Positions 1 to 7,070 of a stretch of 9,747 bases of DNA are shown one piece after another. The stretch covers positions 1 through 9,747 of the forward strand of contig CAZALT010000135.1 in the NCBI GenBank assembly GCA_964485515.1, written 5' to 3'. Position 1 is the stretch's first letter. Each line of letters begins with the position of its first letter. The notes beneath the pieces were generated by a model. That model saw nothing but the letters and a program-made list of their open reading frames with translations. It was not told where the DNA came from and did no database searches. This stretch comes from CAZALT01 sp964485515 (GTDB lineage: Bacteria > Actinomycetota > Acidimicrobiia > Acidimicrobiales > Acidimicrobilacustridaceae). The position numbers and the translations under genes are program-made.

Positions 1-57
1 ATCCGTGAGGGTGGCCGTACCGTGGGCGCCGGCCGCGTCACCAAGATCATCAAGTGA
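1..57 (+). CDS. tuf: Elongation factor Tu, C-terminal end (partial)
   Basis: The window opens in frame inside a gene whose last 18 residues read IREGGRTVGAGRVTKIIK, ending in TGA at 55-57. This matches the very conserved C-terminus of EF-Tu, the GTPase that delivers aminoacyl-tRNA to the ribosome. Only the end of the third beta-barrel domain is present. The gene lies 38 bases before rpsJ on the same strand, as is common where the str and S10 operons abut. Its promoter and start are outside the window. Confidence 0.93.
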   Translation: MREGGRTVGAGRVTKIIK

Positions 58-95
58 TCTCCCAAGAGACGATTCAGGAAGCGAACAAGTAGGCC

Positions 96-416
96 ATGGC
101 TGACAAGCAGAAGATCCGCATCAGGCTCAAGGCCTACGATCACGAGATCATCGACCAGTCGACGAAGAAGATCGTCGAGACCGTCGTGCGCACCAATGCA
201 ACGGTGCATGGTCCGGTGCCGCTGCCCACGGAGAAGCACCGCTACACGGTGATCCGCTCGCCGCACAAGGACAAGGACTCGCGCGAGCACTTCGAGATGC
301 GCATCCACAAGCGCCTCCTCGACATCCTCGATCCCACGCCCAAGACCGTCGACTCGCTCCAGCGCCTCGACCTCCCCGCCGGCGTCGACATCGAGATCAA
401 GATCCAGCAGGCCTAA
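96..416 (+). CDS. rpsJ: 30S ribosomal protein S10
   Basis: This encodes S10 (106 residues, normal length for the family), a protein of the 30S head that in many bacteria also acts as NusE in transcription antitermination. Family signatures are visible: IRIRLKAYDHEIID near the N-terminus, GPVPLPTEK around residues 39-47, IRSPHKDKDSREHFEMR around 53-69, and DPTPKTVDSLQRLDLPAGVDI near the end. The ATG at 96 fits the family start; an AGGAA at 76-80 is a somewhat distant Shine-Dalgarno candidate. It is normally the first gene of the S10 operon and is directly followed by rplC. Here it is followed by a terminator-like hairpin, and rplC is about 6.7 kb away, so it is probably expressed with the upstream tuf. 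Confidence 0.97.
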   Translation: MADKQKIRIRLKAYDHEIIDQSTKKIVETVVRTNATVHGPVPLPTEKHRYTVIRSPHKDKDSREHFEMRIHKRLLDILDPTPKTVDSLQRLDLPAGVDIEIKIQQA

Positions 417-446
417 CTCGGCCGAACTCCGCCGAACGCAGTCCAA

Positions 447-480
447 CGAGCCCGGATCCTCGACAGAGGGTCCGGGCTCG
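447..480 (+). terminator. Strong terminator-like hairpin after rpsJ
   Basis: A perfect 10-bp stem (CGAGCCCGGA at 447-456 with TCCGGGCTCG at 471-480) encloses a T.G wobble pair and a further 4-bp stem (CCTC/GAGG) capped by GACA, giving about 15 stacked pairs. It begins 30 bases after the rpsJ stop codon. Only TT follows it, so it lacks a real U-tract, which is common for intrinsic terminators in high-GC actinobacteria. Position and stability suggest that it ends tuf-rpsJ transcription. It could instead stabilise the mRNA 3' end. Confidence 0.75.
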
Positions 481-521
481 TTCGCTCCGGGTGCGAGGAG
501 CATGTCCCGCTCGTTCTGGCG

Positions 522-548
522 TTGGGTCACGGAGGCGGCCGGTAGGCT
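522..548 (+). promoter_or_regulatory. Possible promoter for the MDR reductase gene
   Basis: TTGGGT (522-527) and TAGGCT (543-548, a TANNNT-type -10) lie downstream of the terminator-like hairpin and about 90 bases before the MDR start. The 15-base spacer is shorter than ideal, so this is a weak call. A promoter somewhere in 481-638 is expected if the hairpin blocks read-through. Confidence 0.3.
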
Positions 549-626
549 CCCGCTTGGACACGTCGAGCTGGGAGTGGGTCGACGCTCTTCGCCCGCCGAA
601 GAGCAGGATCTCCCCTCGTGGGCAAA

Positions 627-632
627 GAGGAG
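627..632 (+). promoter_or_regulatory. Ribosome binding site deciding the MDR start
   Basis: GAGGAG lies 6 bases before the GTG at 639. It favours that start over the in-frame GTG at 618, which would place this purine run inside the coding region. Confidence 0.6.
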
Positions 633-638
633 TTGGCC

Positions 639-1676
639 GTGGACCTGGTGGAGATCGAGTCGTTCGGCGGGCCCGAGGTGCTGGCGATCCGGCAGGACGA
701 CGTGCCGCTGGCCCCCGACGACGGCTACCTGGTCGAGGTGCGCGCCGCCGGTGTGAACTACGCAGACATCGTCGAGCGCCGCGGGCTGTACAAGAAGGAC
801 CAACAGGTTCCCTACCGCTTGGGAAAGGAAGCTGCGGGCGTTGTGATCGCTCGCGGTTCGCATGCGAACGAGTTCGATGTCGGCGATCCGGTGATCGTGA
901 TCACGTTCCGCAACGGTTGCTATGCAGAAGTGGTCGCGGCTCACGCCCACGAGGTGTTCCGTCCTCCTCGTGGTATGACCTTCATCGAGCTCGCCGCGTT
1001 CGGCACCAACTTCGCCACCGCGTGGTGGGCGATGCGGGAGGTGGCCCGAGTGCGAGCAGGCGAGTCCGCGCTCATCCACGCCGCGGCTGGAGGGGTGGGA
1101 TCAGCTGCCGTCAAGCTGGCGGCGAGCATCGGCTGCGGTCCGGTGATCGCGACGGCGGGCGGACCGCTGAAGGGGCGCACCGCCCGCGATGTCGGCGCCG
1201 ATGTCGTGATTGACTACCTCGACGAAGATCTGAGGCCCGTCGTGCTCGAAGCGACCGGCGGTGTTGGTGTCGACTACTGCCTCGAATCGGTGGGTGGGCA
1301 GACCTATGAGCGAACCCTCGATGTCATCGCGCCGCTAGGGCATCTCGTCGTGATCGGGTTCTCCTCGATCTCGAGTGACTACGCCAGTTCGATCCCCCGC
1401 CTCCACCCGCTGACCATGTTCCATCGGTCGTTCTCGGTCGGTGGCCTGAACATCGATGCCCTGAGCTTCGGTCATCAGCGCGCGACGTGGGACCGACTGG
1501 TGGACCACGTCGACTCCGTTGGCATCCGTCCCCTCGTCGGCCACGTCCTTGAGTTCACCGAGATGGCCCAAGCCCATCGGCTGCTGGAGTCACGAAGCAG
1601 CATCGGCAAGGTCGTCCTCACCCTCAGACCCGACGCGACGGATATCGCGGTGGCTCGTCCCGAAACCGTGGCATGA
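639..1676 (+). CDS. Zinc-free MDR oxidoreductase, NADPH:quinone reductase / enoyl reductase-like
   Basis: The product (345 residues) belongs to the medium-chain dehydrogenase/reductase superfamily, in the quinone-oxidoreductase branch. Visible are FGGPEVL near the N-terminus, NYADIVERRGLY at about 40-51, a GroES-like N-terminal domain, the nucleotide-binding signature IHAAAGGVGSAAVKLA at about 146-161 opening the Rossmann domain, and the closing SIGKVVL at about 321-327. The cysteine and histidine ligands of catalytic-zinc alcohol dehydrogenases are absent. AAGGVG favours NADPH use. The true substrate (quinone, enoyl thioester or another conjugated carbonyl) cannot be read from sequence. The GTG at 639 is preferred because GAGGAG at 627-632 sits 6 bases upstream and it matches the usual family start; a GTG at 618 would add 7 residues. 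No clear terminator was seen in the 214 bases that follow. Confidence 0.9.
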   Translation: MDLVEIESFGGPEVLAIRQDDVPLAPDDGYLVEVRAAGVNYADIVERRGLYKKDQQVPYRLGKEAAGVVIARGSHANEFDVGDPVIVITFRNGCYAEVVAAHAHEVFRPPRGMTFIELAAFGTNFATAWWAMREVARVRAGESALIHAAAGGVGSAAVKLAASIGCGPVIATAGGPLKGRTARDVGADVVIDYLDEDLRPVVLEATGGVGVDYCLESVGGQTYERTLDVIAPLGHLVVIGFSSISSDYASSIPRLHPLTMFHRSFSVGGLNIDALSFGHQRATWDRLVDHVDSVGIRPLVGHVLEFTEMAQAHRLLESRSSIGKVVLTLRPDATDIAVARPETVA

Positions 1677-1875
1677 GCCCGGCGCGGTGGAGGCGAGACG
1701 TCCTCAATCGGAACCGTGTACGTTGGACCGAGACGCCGTTTCGATGCGATGGCCCGCCTCGGCGCACCTCGCACTCATCACGATCTGGCTGCTAGTAGGA
1801 CGAAGGGCGCGGCGAAGGTTCGTTCCCGGAGCTGCGGTCCCAGGTCGCGCTCGGAATTCCTGCCAAGCGCGTGGC

Positions 1876-1881
1876 TAGGAT
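1876..1881 (+). promoter_or_regulatory. -10-like TAGGAT placed for a near-leaderless start
   Basis: TAGGAT matches the actinobacterial TANNNT -10 pattern and ends 9 bases before the ATG at 1891, which would put the transcription start at or next to the start codon. No convincing -35 is seen. The AGGA inside the element could instead be a distant Shine-Dalgarno sequence, so the assignment is ambiguous. Confidence 0.3.
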
Positions 1882-1890
1882 CGCCGGGCG

Positions 1891-4494
1891 ATGAACAAGG
1901 CACTTACGACTAGGGGACCAGGGTCCAGGGCCGTCAAGGTCAAGGCATCGACGGAATCCAGCGAAGCCACGGTTTCCCGTGGCGAGGCGGTCGGATCATC
2001 TCAAGCGCTGGGCATCCACTACCAGTCCCTCGACGGTCTTCGCGCCGTCGGGATGATCGCCATGTTCTTCGCACACAGCGAGTTCCGGGTGTTCGGCGGG
2101 GCCTACATGGCGCTGTCGGTGTTCTTCACGCTGTCTGGCTTCCTCATCACCTCGATCCTGCTGCGGCGGACGGAACGGGGCGGCGCGATGGGGTTCCGCA
2201 AATTCTGGAGCCAGCGATATCGACGCTTGTTGCCAGCATCCCTGCTCTGCCTGTTCGGTGTCGTGATATTCGCTGCCACGGTGGCCGACCCCGCGCAGGC
2301 GAAAGAGATCCCGGGGCAGGTGGCGGCGACGGCAGCCCAGGTCGTCAACTGGTTCTTCATCTACACCGAGAAGTCATACATGCAGCTGTTCGCGGCGCCG
2401 TCGCCTGTTCAGCACTTCTGGTCATTGGCGGTTGAGGAGCAGTTCTACATCTTCATGCCGTTCGTCTTCTGGCTGATGGTTCGGTACACCAAGACGCTCA
2501 AGCCGATCGCCGCGTGCTTCGGACTGGGAGCGATCGCCTCGGCAGTGTGGACGGTCTGGCTCTACCGTCAAGGGGCGTCTCTCGATCGCATCTACTACGG
2601 CACCGACACCCGGGCGGCCGAGATCCTGATGGGTGGTTTCCTCGCGGTTGTGCTGTACCGGTTCCCGCTGCGCCTGGGAGAGGTGGGCAAGCGAGTCATG
2701 GCGGTCGTCGGCGTCGTGGCGTTCGGGATCACGGTCTGGTGGTGGGCCACCGCGAATCTGAGCGACCTTTGGGTGTATCAGGGTGGCTTCCTGCTCGTTG
2801 CGACCGTTTCCTGTGCCCTTATCGCCAGCCTCATGAGCGGAGGCCCGGTCGCCTGGCTGATGTCTTGGGGCTTCCTCCCCTCCATGGGGCGCATCAGCTA
2901 CGGCCTCTACCTGTTCCAGTGGCCGATCATGCTGTGGCTGACCTCCGACCGGACCGGCTTGCACGGATGGCCCCTCTTCATCTTGCAGTTGGCGGTCATC
3001 TTCGCTGTTGCCATCGCCTCGTACCACCTGCTGGAGAAGCCCATCCGCATGGGCATACCGGCGTGGCCGAAGGGTCCGGCGAGGTGGGCGGTGGCACCGG
3101 CGGTCGCCGTTCTCATCGTCGGTTTGGCCTTCGTCGTCGGCCATCGAAACGCAGGCGACCCCTCGAGCTCCTTTGCCTTCCCCATCTCTACGGTGTCGCC
3201 ACTCGACGCCGAGTTCGATGTCTTGGTGGTCCCTGACCAGCAGACGGCTGGTTTCGCATCGGCACTCGTCGAGCGCGGCAATGCCCTCGGAACCTTCGGG
3301 GTCACGGTGGCGGAACCGTTCACATGTGAGGGTCTCGCTCCAAGCGCGGACGGCGAGACCTGCAGCAACTGGATCGAGGAGTGGCCGGCGCTGCTCGAGG
3401 AGGTCGACCCGGACCTCGTCCTCTTCTACGTCGACGACTGGGACGTGGCCCAGATCGAGAAGCTGTCGGAGCTGTCGATGGCGAACGATCCTGCGGCCGT
3501 GACCGCGTGGACCTCGTCGACGCTGGACGGGGGTTTCGACATCCTCACCTCGACGGGAGCGACGCTGATGACCGCACAGCTGCCGTTGTCGTCGACGGGC
3601 GAGGTGACCGATCCAGACGGACCGTTCAACCTCGCGATGGACCAGTTGGTCCAGGCCGATTCGGCGATCCAGCGCATAAGCACACCGCCGCCGCCGGCTG
3701 GCATGGCGCGCGTAGGCGAACCGTACGAGCAGTTCGTCACCAGCCATCTCGAGCCCAGGCTCGCGCTCGCTGCTGTGGAGCGGGTTTCGAAGGGTCCGAG
3801 GATCCTGATCGTCGGGGATTCGTTGGCCGCCAACATCGGGTGGGGGTTCGAGCGATGGGCCAAGGAGCACGATGCCGCCATCGTCTGGGTGGGCGCAACG
3901 GTCGGGTGCGGCATCCTCGATGAGGGTGAGGTCGGCGAAGCGATCGGGGCGCGGACGGAGGGTCTCTTCCCGGGGGACTGCCGAGACGTCCACGATGGAT
4001 GGGTGCGTCAGGTCTCGGAGTTCCAGCCTGATCTCGTGATCATGTTGAGCTCGGTATGGGACCTCCAGGATCGGCAGCTAGCGGACTGGCCAGAGCCGTT
4101 GGCGCCAGGCGCCCCTGCCTTCGACGACTACCTGCTGCGCGAGTACCGCGAAGCGGTCGACGTCCTCTCGTCCGGAGGCGCCCCGGTGCTGTGGATGTCG
4201 GGTCCGTGTAGCCGTTCGGTGTCGATCGGTGGAGCCGAAGGCACGAGTACGGGAGCGTTCGAGGTGAGTCGGGTGCATCACCTCAACGACGAGCTCATCC
4301 CTCAACTGATGGCTGATCGGGACCAGGTCCGAACGTTCGACATCTTCCCGATCCTGTGTCCGGACGGCACCTTCACCGAGAGCATCCCCGGCGTCGACAA
4401 CTTTCGCCCCGATGGCGCGCATCTGACCGAAGAGGGAGCAACGTGGTTCGCCGAGAACTACGCGGCGGAGATGATCGCGGCCGGCATGTCCTGA
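1891..4494 (+). CDS. Membrane O-acyltransferase (acyltransferase-3 / OafA type) with C-terminal SGNH region
   Basis: The product (867 residues) resembles OafA/YrhL-type enzymes, which move acyl groups from a cytoplasmic donor across the membrane to glycans or other surface acceptors. Residues about 45-420 form the multi-span acyltransferase-3 domain, with LDGLR and the R-X10-H motif (R51, H62), HFWSLAVEEQFY (175-186) and GRISYGLYLFQWP (333-345). After the last membrane segment (about 400-417) comes a large exported part. Residues about 636-867 form an SGNH hydrolase-like domain with the nucleophile block GDS (642-644, Ser644), GCG at 672-674 and the closing DGAH (Asp841, His844). Residues about 442-600 look like a second, degenerate copy in which GDS is PDQ (448-450). 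The roughly 45 residues before the membrane domain are hydrophilic. The acceptor is unknown: peptidoglycan, arabinogalactan, exopolysaccharide or a glycolipid are all possible. The gene converges on the KAS III pair. Confidence 0.9.
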   Translation: MNKALTTRGPGSRAVKVKASTESSEATVSRGEAVGSSQALGIHYQSLDGLRAVGMIAMFFAHSEFRVFGGAYMALSVFFTLSGFLITSILLRRTERGGAMGFRKFWSQRYRRLLPASLLCLFGVVIFAATVADPAQAKEIPGQVAATAAQVVNWFFIYTEKSYMQLFAAPSPVQHFWSLAVEEQFYIFMPFVFWLMVRYTKTLKPIAACFGLGAIASAVWTVWLYRQGASLDRIYYGTDTRAAEILMGGFLAVVLYRFPLRLGEVGKRVMAVVGVVAFGITVWWWATANLSDLWVYQGGFLLVATVSCALIASLMSGGPVAWLMSWGFLPSMGRISYGLYLFQWPIMLWLTSDRTGLHGWPLFILQLAVIFAVAIASYHLLEKPIRMGIPAWPKGPARWAVAPAVAVLIVGLAFVVGHRNAGDPSSSFAFPISTVSPLDAEFDVLVVPDQQTAGFASALVERGNALGTFGVTVAEPFTCEGLAPSADGETCSNWIEEWPALLEEVDPDLVLFYVDDWDVAQIEKLSELSMANDPAAVTAWTSSTLDGGFDILTSTGATLMTAQLPLSSTGEVTDPDGPFNLAMDQLVQADSAIQRISTPPPPAGMARVGEPYEQFVTSHLEPRLALAAVERVSKGPRILIVGDSLAANIGWGFERWAKEHDAAIVWVGATVGCGILDEGEVGEAIGARTEGLFPGDCRDVHDGWVRQVSEFQPDLVIMLSSVWDLQDRQLADWPEPLAPGAPAFDDYLLREYREAVDVLSSGGAPVLWMSGPCSRSVSIGGAEGTSTGAFEVSRVHHLNDELIPQLMADRDQVRTFDIFPILCPDGTFTESIPGVDNFRPDGAHLTEEGATWFAENYAAEMIAAGMS

Positions 4495-4506
4495 TCGATC
4501 ACACGT

Positions 4507-5502
4507 TCACCCGCCAGTTCCGGTGCCGGCCCACTCGACCACGGTGCCACCCCACGACATGCCGGCGCCGAAGGCGGCCAGCACGGCCACCGAGCCCGGC
4601 CGCAGGGTGCCCTCTCGCACGGCGGTGTCGATCCCGATCGGCACGGATGCGGCGCCGGTGTTTCCCACCGACACCCCGGTCAGCACGGTCTGGTCATCCG
4701 AGAAACCCGCGTCCTTGGCGCACTGCGCGATGAGCTTGGGGTTCGCTTGGTGGGAGATCAGGAGATCGACATCGGCGATGGTGAGCCCGGCCATCTGAGT
4801 CACGTCGTTCACGAGCTTCGGCAACTCCTCGAGCAGCAGCTCGGAGATGTCGCGGCCGCGCATCTGGAGGAAGTGGTCCGAAGGCCCGGCAACCCCACCG
4901 GGCGGGACCGGGGAGTAGCCGCCGACCGCGAGGTGGCCGAGGGATCCGTCGGTGTGCAACTTCGTCGCGAGGATCCCGCCCTGCTCGACCGGACCCACCA
5001 CGACGGCCCCCGCTCCGTCACCGAAGAGCGGCCAGGTCCGACGATCGAGGGGATCGGTCATGCGTGACTGGATGTCCGAGCCGATGACGAGCACGTAGGG
5101 CCGCTTGGAGCTGTCCTCCACCAGGAGTCGAGCGACGTTCAAGGCGAAGATGAACCCTGCGCAGGCCGCGTTGAGGTCGAAGACGAAGGAGTCGGACGCT
5201 CCGAGGCGGTGCTGCACTCGCGTGGCGAGCGCGGGGACAGGAGGGTCGGCGGTCGCCGTCGCCACGATGATCGCCCGCACCTCGTCGGCGCCCAGTCCCG
5301 CGCTCTCGAGCGCGGCACGACCCGCCTCGGTCGCCAGGTCGGTCAGCGAGGTGTCGGCCGGCGCTCGGCGCCGCTCGCGGATCCCGGTCTTGCCCTCGGA
5401 CCAGCCGAGCGGGACGCCGAGCTGCTGGTCGACCTCTTCACTCGTCACGATGAGGCTCGGCAAGCAGGAGCCGGTGCCGATGATGCCGGTCGACGCGGTC
5501 AT
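4507..5502 (-). CDS. Beta-ketoacyl-ACP synthase III (FabH family), copy A
   Basis: This encodes a 331-residue KAS III, the thiolase-fold enzyme that condenses an acyl-CoA starter with malonyl-ACP. The full Cys-His-Asn triad is visible: C114 in NAACAGF, H251 in SHQANPKL and N281 in GNTGAASVP. Other family features are GWSEGKTGIRERR (33-45), PLFGDGAGAVV (158-168) and the glycine-rich end FGAGMSWGGT. It is about 67% identical without gaps to copy B, which lies upstream in the same direction, so the two form a likely operon from a tandem duplication. The start at 5502 has no good Shine-Dalgarno sequence of its own and overlaps the end of a possible minigene (ATGA). The starter substrate cannot be deduced: housekeeping fatty-acid initiation, branched starters or a specialised lipid pathway are all possible, as are FabH-like relatives. 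The stop lies 12 bases from the stop of the convergent acyltransferase. Confidence 0.93.
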   Translation of the reverse strand: MTASTGIIGTGSCLPSLIVTSEEVDQQLGVPLGWSEGKTGIRERRRAPADTSLTDLATEAGRAALESAGLGADEVRAIIVATATADPPVPALATRVQHRLGASDSFVFDLNAACAGFIFALNVARLLVEDSSKRPYVLVIGSDIQSRMTDPLDRRTWPLFGDGAGAVVVGPVEQGGILATKLHTDGSLGHLAVGGYSPVPPGGVAGPSDHFLQMRGRDISELLLEELPKLVNDVTQMAGLTIADVDLLISHQANPKLIAQCAKDAGFSDDQTVLTGVSVGNTGAASVPIGIDTAVREGTLRPGSVAVLAAFGAGMSWGGTVVEWAGTGTGG

Positions 5503-5555
5503 CGCCGCACCGCGCGCTTCGCGGTCGTTCGCTTCTCGGAGGTCTTGGGCTTCAC
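5499..5555 (-). CDS. Possible 18-codon minigene between the two KAS III genes
   Basis: A GTG at 5555 on the minus strand opens an 18-codon frame ending in TGA at 5499-5501, which overlaps the ATG of KAS III copy A as ATGA. The peptide is strongly basic, with eight Lys/Arg residues and no acidic residue except one Glu. A good ribosome binding sequence, GAAGGTGA, overlaps the stop of copy B and lies about 5 bases before the GTG, whereas copy A itself lacks a clear one. I infer that translation of this frame could load ribosomes onto copy A. It may equally be chance in a 63-base gap, and no function is proposed for the peptide. Confidence 0.25.
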   Translation of the reverse strand: MKPKTSEKRTTAKRAVRR

Positions 5556-5565
5556 GGCATCACCT

Positions 5566-6543
5566 TCAGGTCCATCGCACGAGGGTCGTACCCCAGGACA
5601 TGCCGGCGCCGAACGCGGCGAGCGCGACGAGCTTCCCTGCTTGCAAGCGGCCGTCAGCGGCCGCGACGTCGATGCCGATCGGCACCGAAGCGGCGACGGT
5701 GTTGCCGACGACGACGCCCGTATCCACGTTCTGCTCCGGGGCCAGACCGGCGCGCGCGGCGCAGCGGGCCACGAGCTTCGGGTTCGCCTGGTGGCAGATG
5801 AGGTAGTCGATGTCGTCGATGCGGAGACTGGCCTTGCGGGTCACGTCGTCCAGCATCTTCGGGAGCTCGTCGAGCATGAGGTCGGAGATGTCCTTGCCTC
5901 GCATCTTGAACAGATGATCCGAGGGTCCAGGGGTGGTGTCGGGCGGCGCCGGGCTGTACCCGCCGACCGCCAGGTCGCCGAGGGAGCCGTCGGTGGCCAA
6001 CGTCGTCGCCAGGATGCCGCCGTGCTCGACGGGACCGAGGACCACGGCACCTGCGCCGTCACCGAAGAGCGGCCGGGTCCGGCGGTCGAGTGGGTCGGTC
6101 ATGCGGGACCACACGTCTCCACCGATGACGAGGACATAGGGGCGGACCAACGCGTCCTCGACGAGCAGCCGGGCGACGTCGAGCGCGAAGACGAACCCGG
6201 CGCATGCCGCGTTCAGGTCGAAGGCGAACGCGTGCGACGCTCCGATCCGGCCCTGCACACGGGCGGCCACCGCGGGAACCGGGGGGTCGGGCGTCACCGT
6301 TGCGACGACCACGGCCCGGAGCTGGTCGGGTCGGACGCCGGCAGATGCCAGTGCGGCCTGACCCGCCTCGACGGTCAGATCGGTGAGCGATGTTCCGGCG
6401 GGTGCCCAACGGCGCTCTCGGATGCCCGTCGCCCGCTCGGTCCATCCGGTCGCGATGCCGAGCCGCTCGTCGATCTCGGTGCTGCTCACGACCAGGTCCG
6501 GGAGGGCGGAGCCCGAACCGACGATGCCCACGGTGGGCCTCAT
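5566..6543 (-). CDS. Beta-ketoacyl-ACP synthase III (FabH family), copy B
   Basis: This encodes a second KAS III of 325 residues, colinear with copy A throughout. The triad is complete: C114 in NAACAGF, H251 in CHQANPKL and N281 in GNTVAASVP. GWTERATGIRERR, PLFGDGAGAVV and FGAGMSWGTT are also present, so the gene looks functional rather than decayed. Two ATG codons lie in near-repeats (ATGAGGCCC at 6558-6550 and 6543-6535). The inner one is chosen because GAGG at 6556-6553 lies 9 bases upstream of it and the product then aligns with the start of copy A. The frame stays open upstream to 6891, but that extension has no family character. It is probably the first gene of a two-gene operon transcribed away from rplC. 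Starter specificity is unknown; differences from copy A are concentrated in residues 19-39, 68-76, 130-145 and 203-213. Confidence 0.93.
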   Translation of the reverse strand: MRPTVGIVGSGSALPDLVVSSTEIDERLGIATGWTERATGIRERRWAPAGTSLTDLTVEAGQAALASAGVRPDQLRAVVVATVTPDPPVPAVAARVQGRIGASHAFAFDLNAACAGFVFALDVARLLVEDALVRPYVLVIGGDVWSRMTDPLDRRTRPLFGDGAGAVVLGPVEHGGILATTLATDGSLGDLAVGGYSPAPPDTTPGPSDHLFKMRGKDISDLMLDELPKMLDDVTRKASLRIDDIDYLICHQANPKLVARCAARAGLAPEQNVDTGVVVGNTVAASVPIGIDVAAADGRLQAGKLVALAAFGAGMSWGTTLVRWT

Positions 6544-6709
6544 GCCTGCGGGCCTCATGGATGTCGCGGTCGGCCGCACGCCGAGCTGCTCGTCGTTCGG
6601 TTGCACTCCATGCACGTCCCCTGGGCTGACGGGTGCGACGCTCGCGCTCGCCCGTCTCGGTCCGATGTTCGCGGCCAAGGAACTCGTGCGGCGCGCGTCG
6701 GCCGGCTCA

Positions 6710-6715
6710 AGTGTA
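6710..6715 (-). promoter_or_regulatory. -10-like TACACT for the KAS III operon
   Basis: On the minus strand TACACT fits the TANNNT pattern and would start transcription about 160 bases before the copy B ATG. The sequence 17 bases further up (CTGGAT) is a poor -35, so the call is weak. Confidence 0.25.
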
Positions 6716-6846
6716 GCGGAGGGCCTGTTGTGATCCAGCGGGCGAGCACCCCACCGGCGGTGGTGCCGCCCGACGCCGTGATCCGGACGGCGACGTCCAA
6801 GGGATTCGGTCACGCCGATCGAGGAACCCTCGGTGCCGAGCCGGAA

Positions 6847-6876
6847 TTGGAACCGGGTCGTCCCCAGCGCTACAGT
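6847..6876 (+). promoter_or_regulatory. Candidate promoter for the rplC-rplD-orf119-rplW-rplB unit
   Basis: TTGGAA (6847-6852) and TACAGT (6871-6876) are 18 bases apart; each matches four of six positions of the sigma-70-type consensus. Transcription would begin near 6883 and leave a leader of about 220 nt before the rplC start at 7105. A promoter is needed here because the genes directly upstream run the other way and a terminator-like hairpin follows rpsJ. Confidence 0.55.
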
Positions 6877-6937
6877 TGCCCCCTCGTGCACCGGGACTTC
6901 TGACCCGAAGCACCGAAAGATCTATCCGCACCTCGAA

Positions 6938-7070
6938 CCGACGTCTGCGTCGGCCCGGTCCATGTGACTCGGGTACCACGCAGCACAACCGAATCGGCGC
7001 TCCGCCGGGCTTTGCCCGTGCGGAGCGTTCGCGTGAGTGCCCGCCCCCCGACTTCGGTGGGGCACGGGAC
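6938..7070 (+). promoter_or_regulatory. Structured 5' leader of rplC: three consecutive stem-loops
   Basis: Three hairpins occupy the predicted leader. The first, 6938-6953, is CCGACG-TCTG-CGTCGG, 6 bp and perfect. The second, 6998-7027, pairs CGCTCCGC with GCGGAGCG outside and CGGGC with GCCCG inside, giving 13 bp with a TTT loop and one bulged T. The third, 7037-7070, has a core CCCC-CCG-ACTT-CGG-T-GGGG (7 bp, one bulge) and a possible outer CCCG/CGGG extension. The last ends 34 bases before the rplC ATG. S10-operon leaders are known sites of r-protein feedback (L4 in E. coli); a similar role here is inference. No U-tract follows any of them, so they do not look like simple terminators. Confidence 0.5.

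Noticed and set aside
491..1213. Overlapping open frames in the rpsJ-MDR gap and over the MDR gene
   Set aside because: They are shadows of the MDR gene in other frames with Arg-rich translations and no recognisable motif.
1677..1890. Small frames in the MDR-acyltransferase gap (for example 1716-1913)
   Set aside because: No ribosome binding site or recognisable protein features were seen, and the frames run into the acyltransferase start. No clear terminator was found here either.
2422..3993. Long open frame on the minus strand opposite the acyltransferase
   Set aside because: It is a by-product of high G/C third-position bias in the real gene; its translation is low-complexity, rich in Arg, Asp and Pro, and has no family character.
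6544..6891. In-frame N-terminal extension of KAS III copy B by up to 116 residues
   Set aside because: The extension has no KAS III or targeting character, and copy A and the family begin at the equivalent of 6543.
5209..6903. Long plus-strand open frame across both KAS III genes
   Set aside because: It is antisense to two genes with complete catalytic motifs, and its translation is Arg/Gly-rich shadow sequence.
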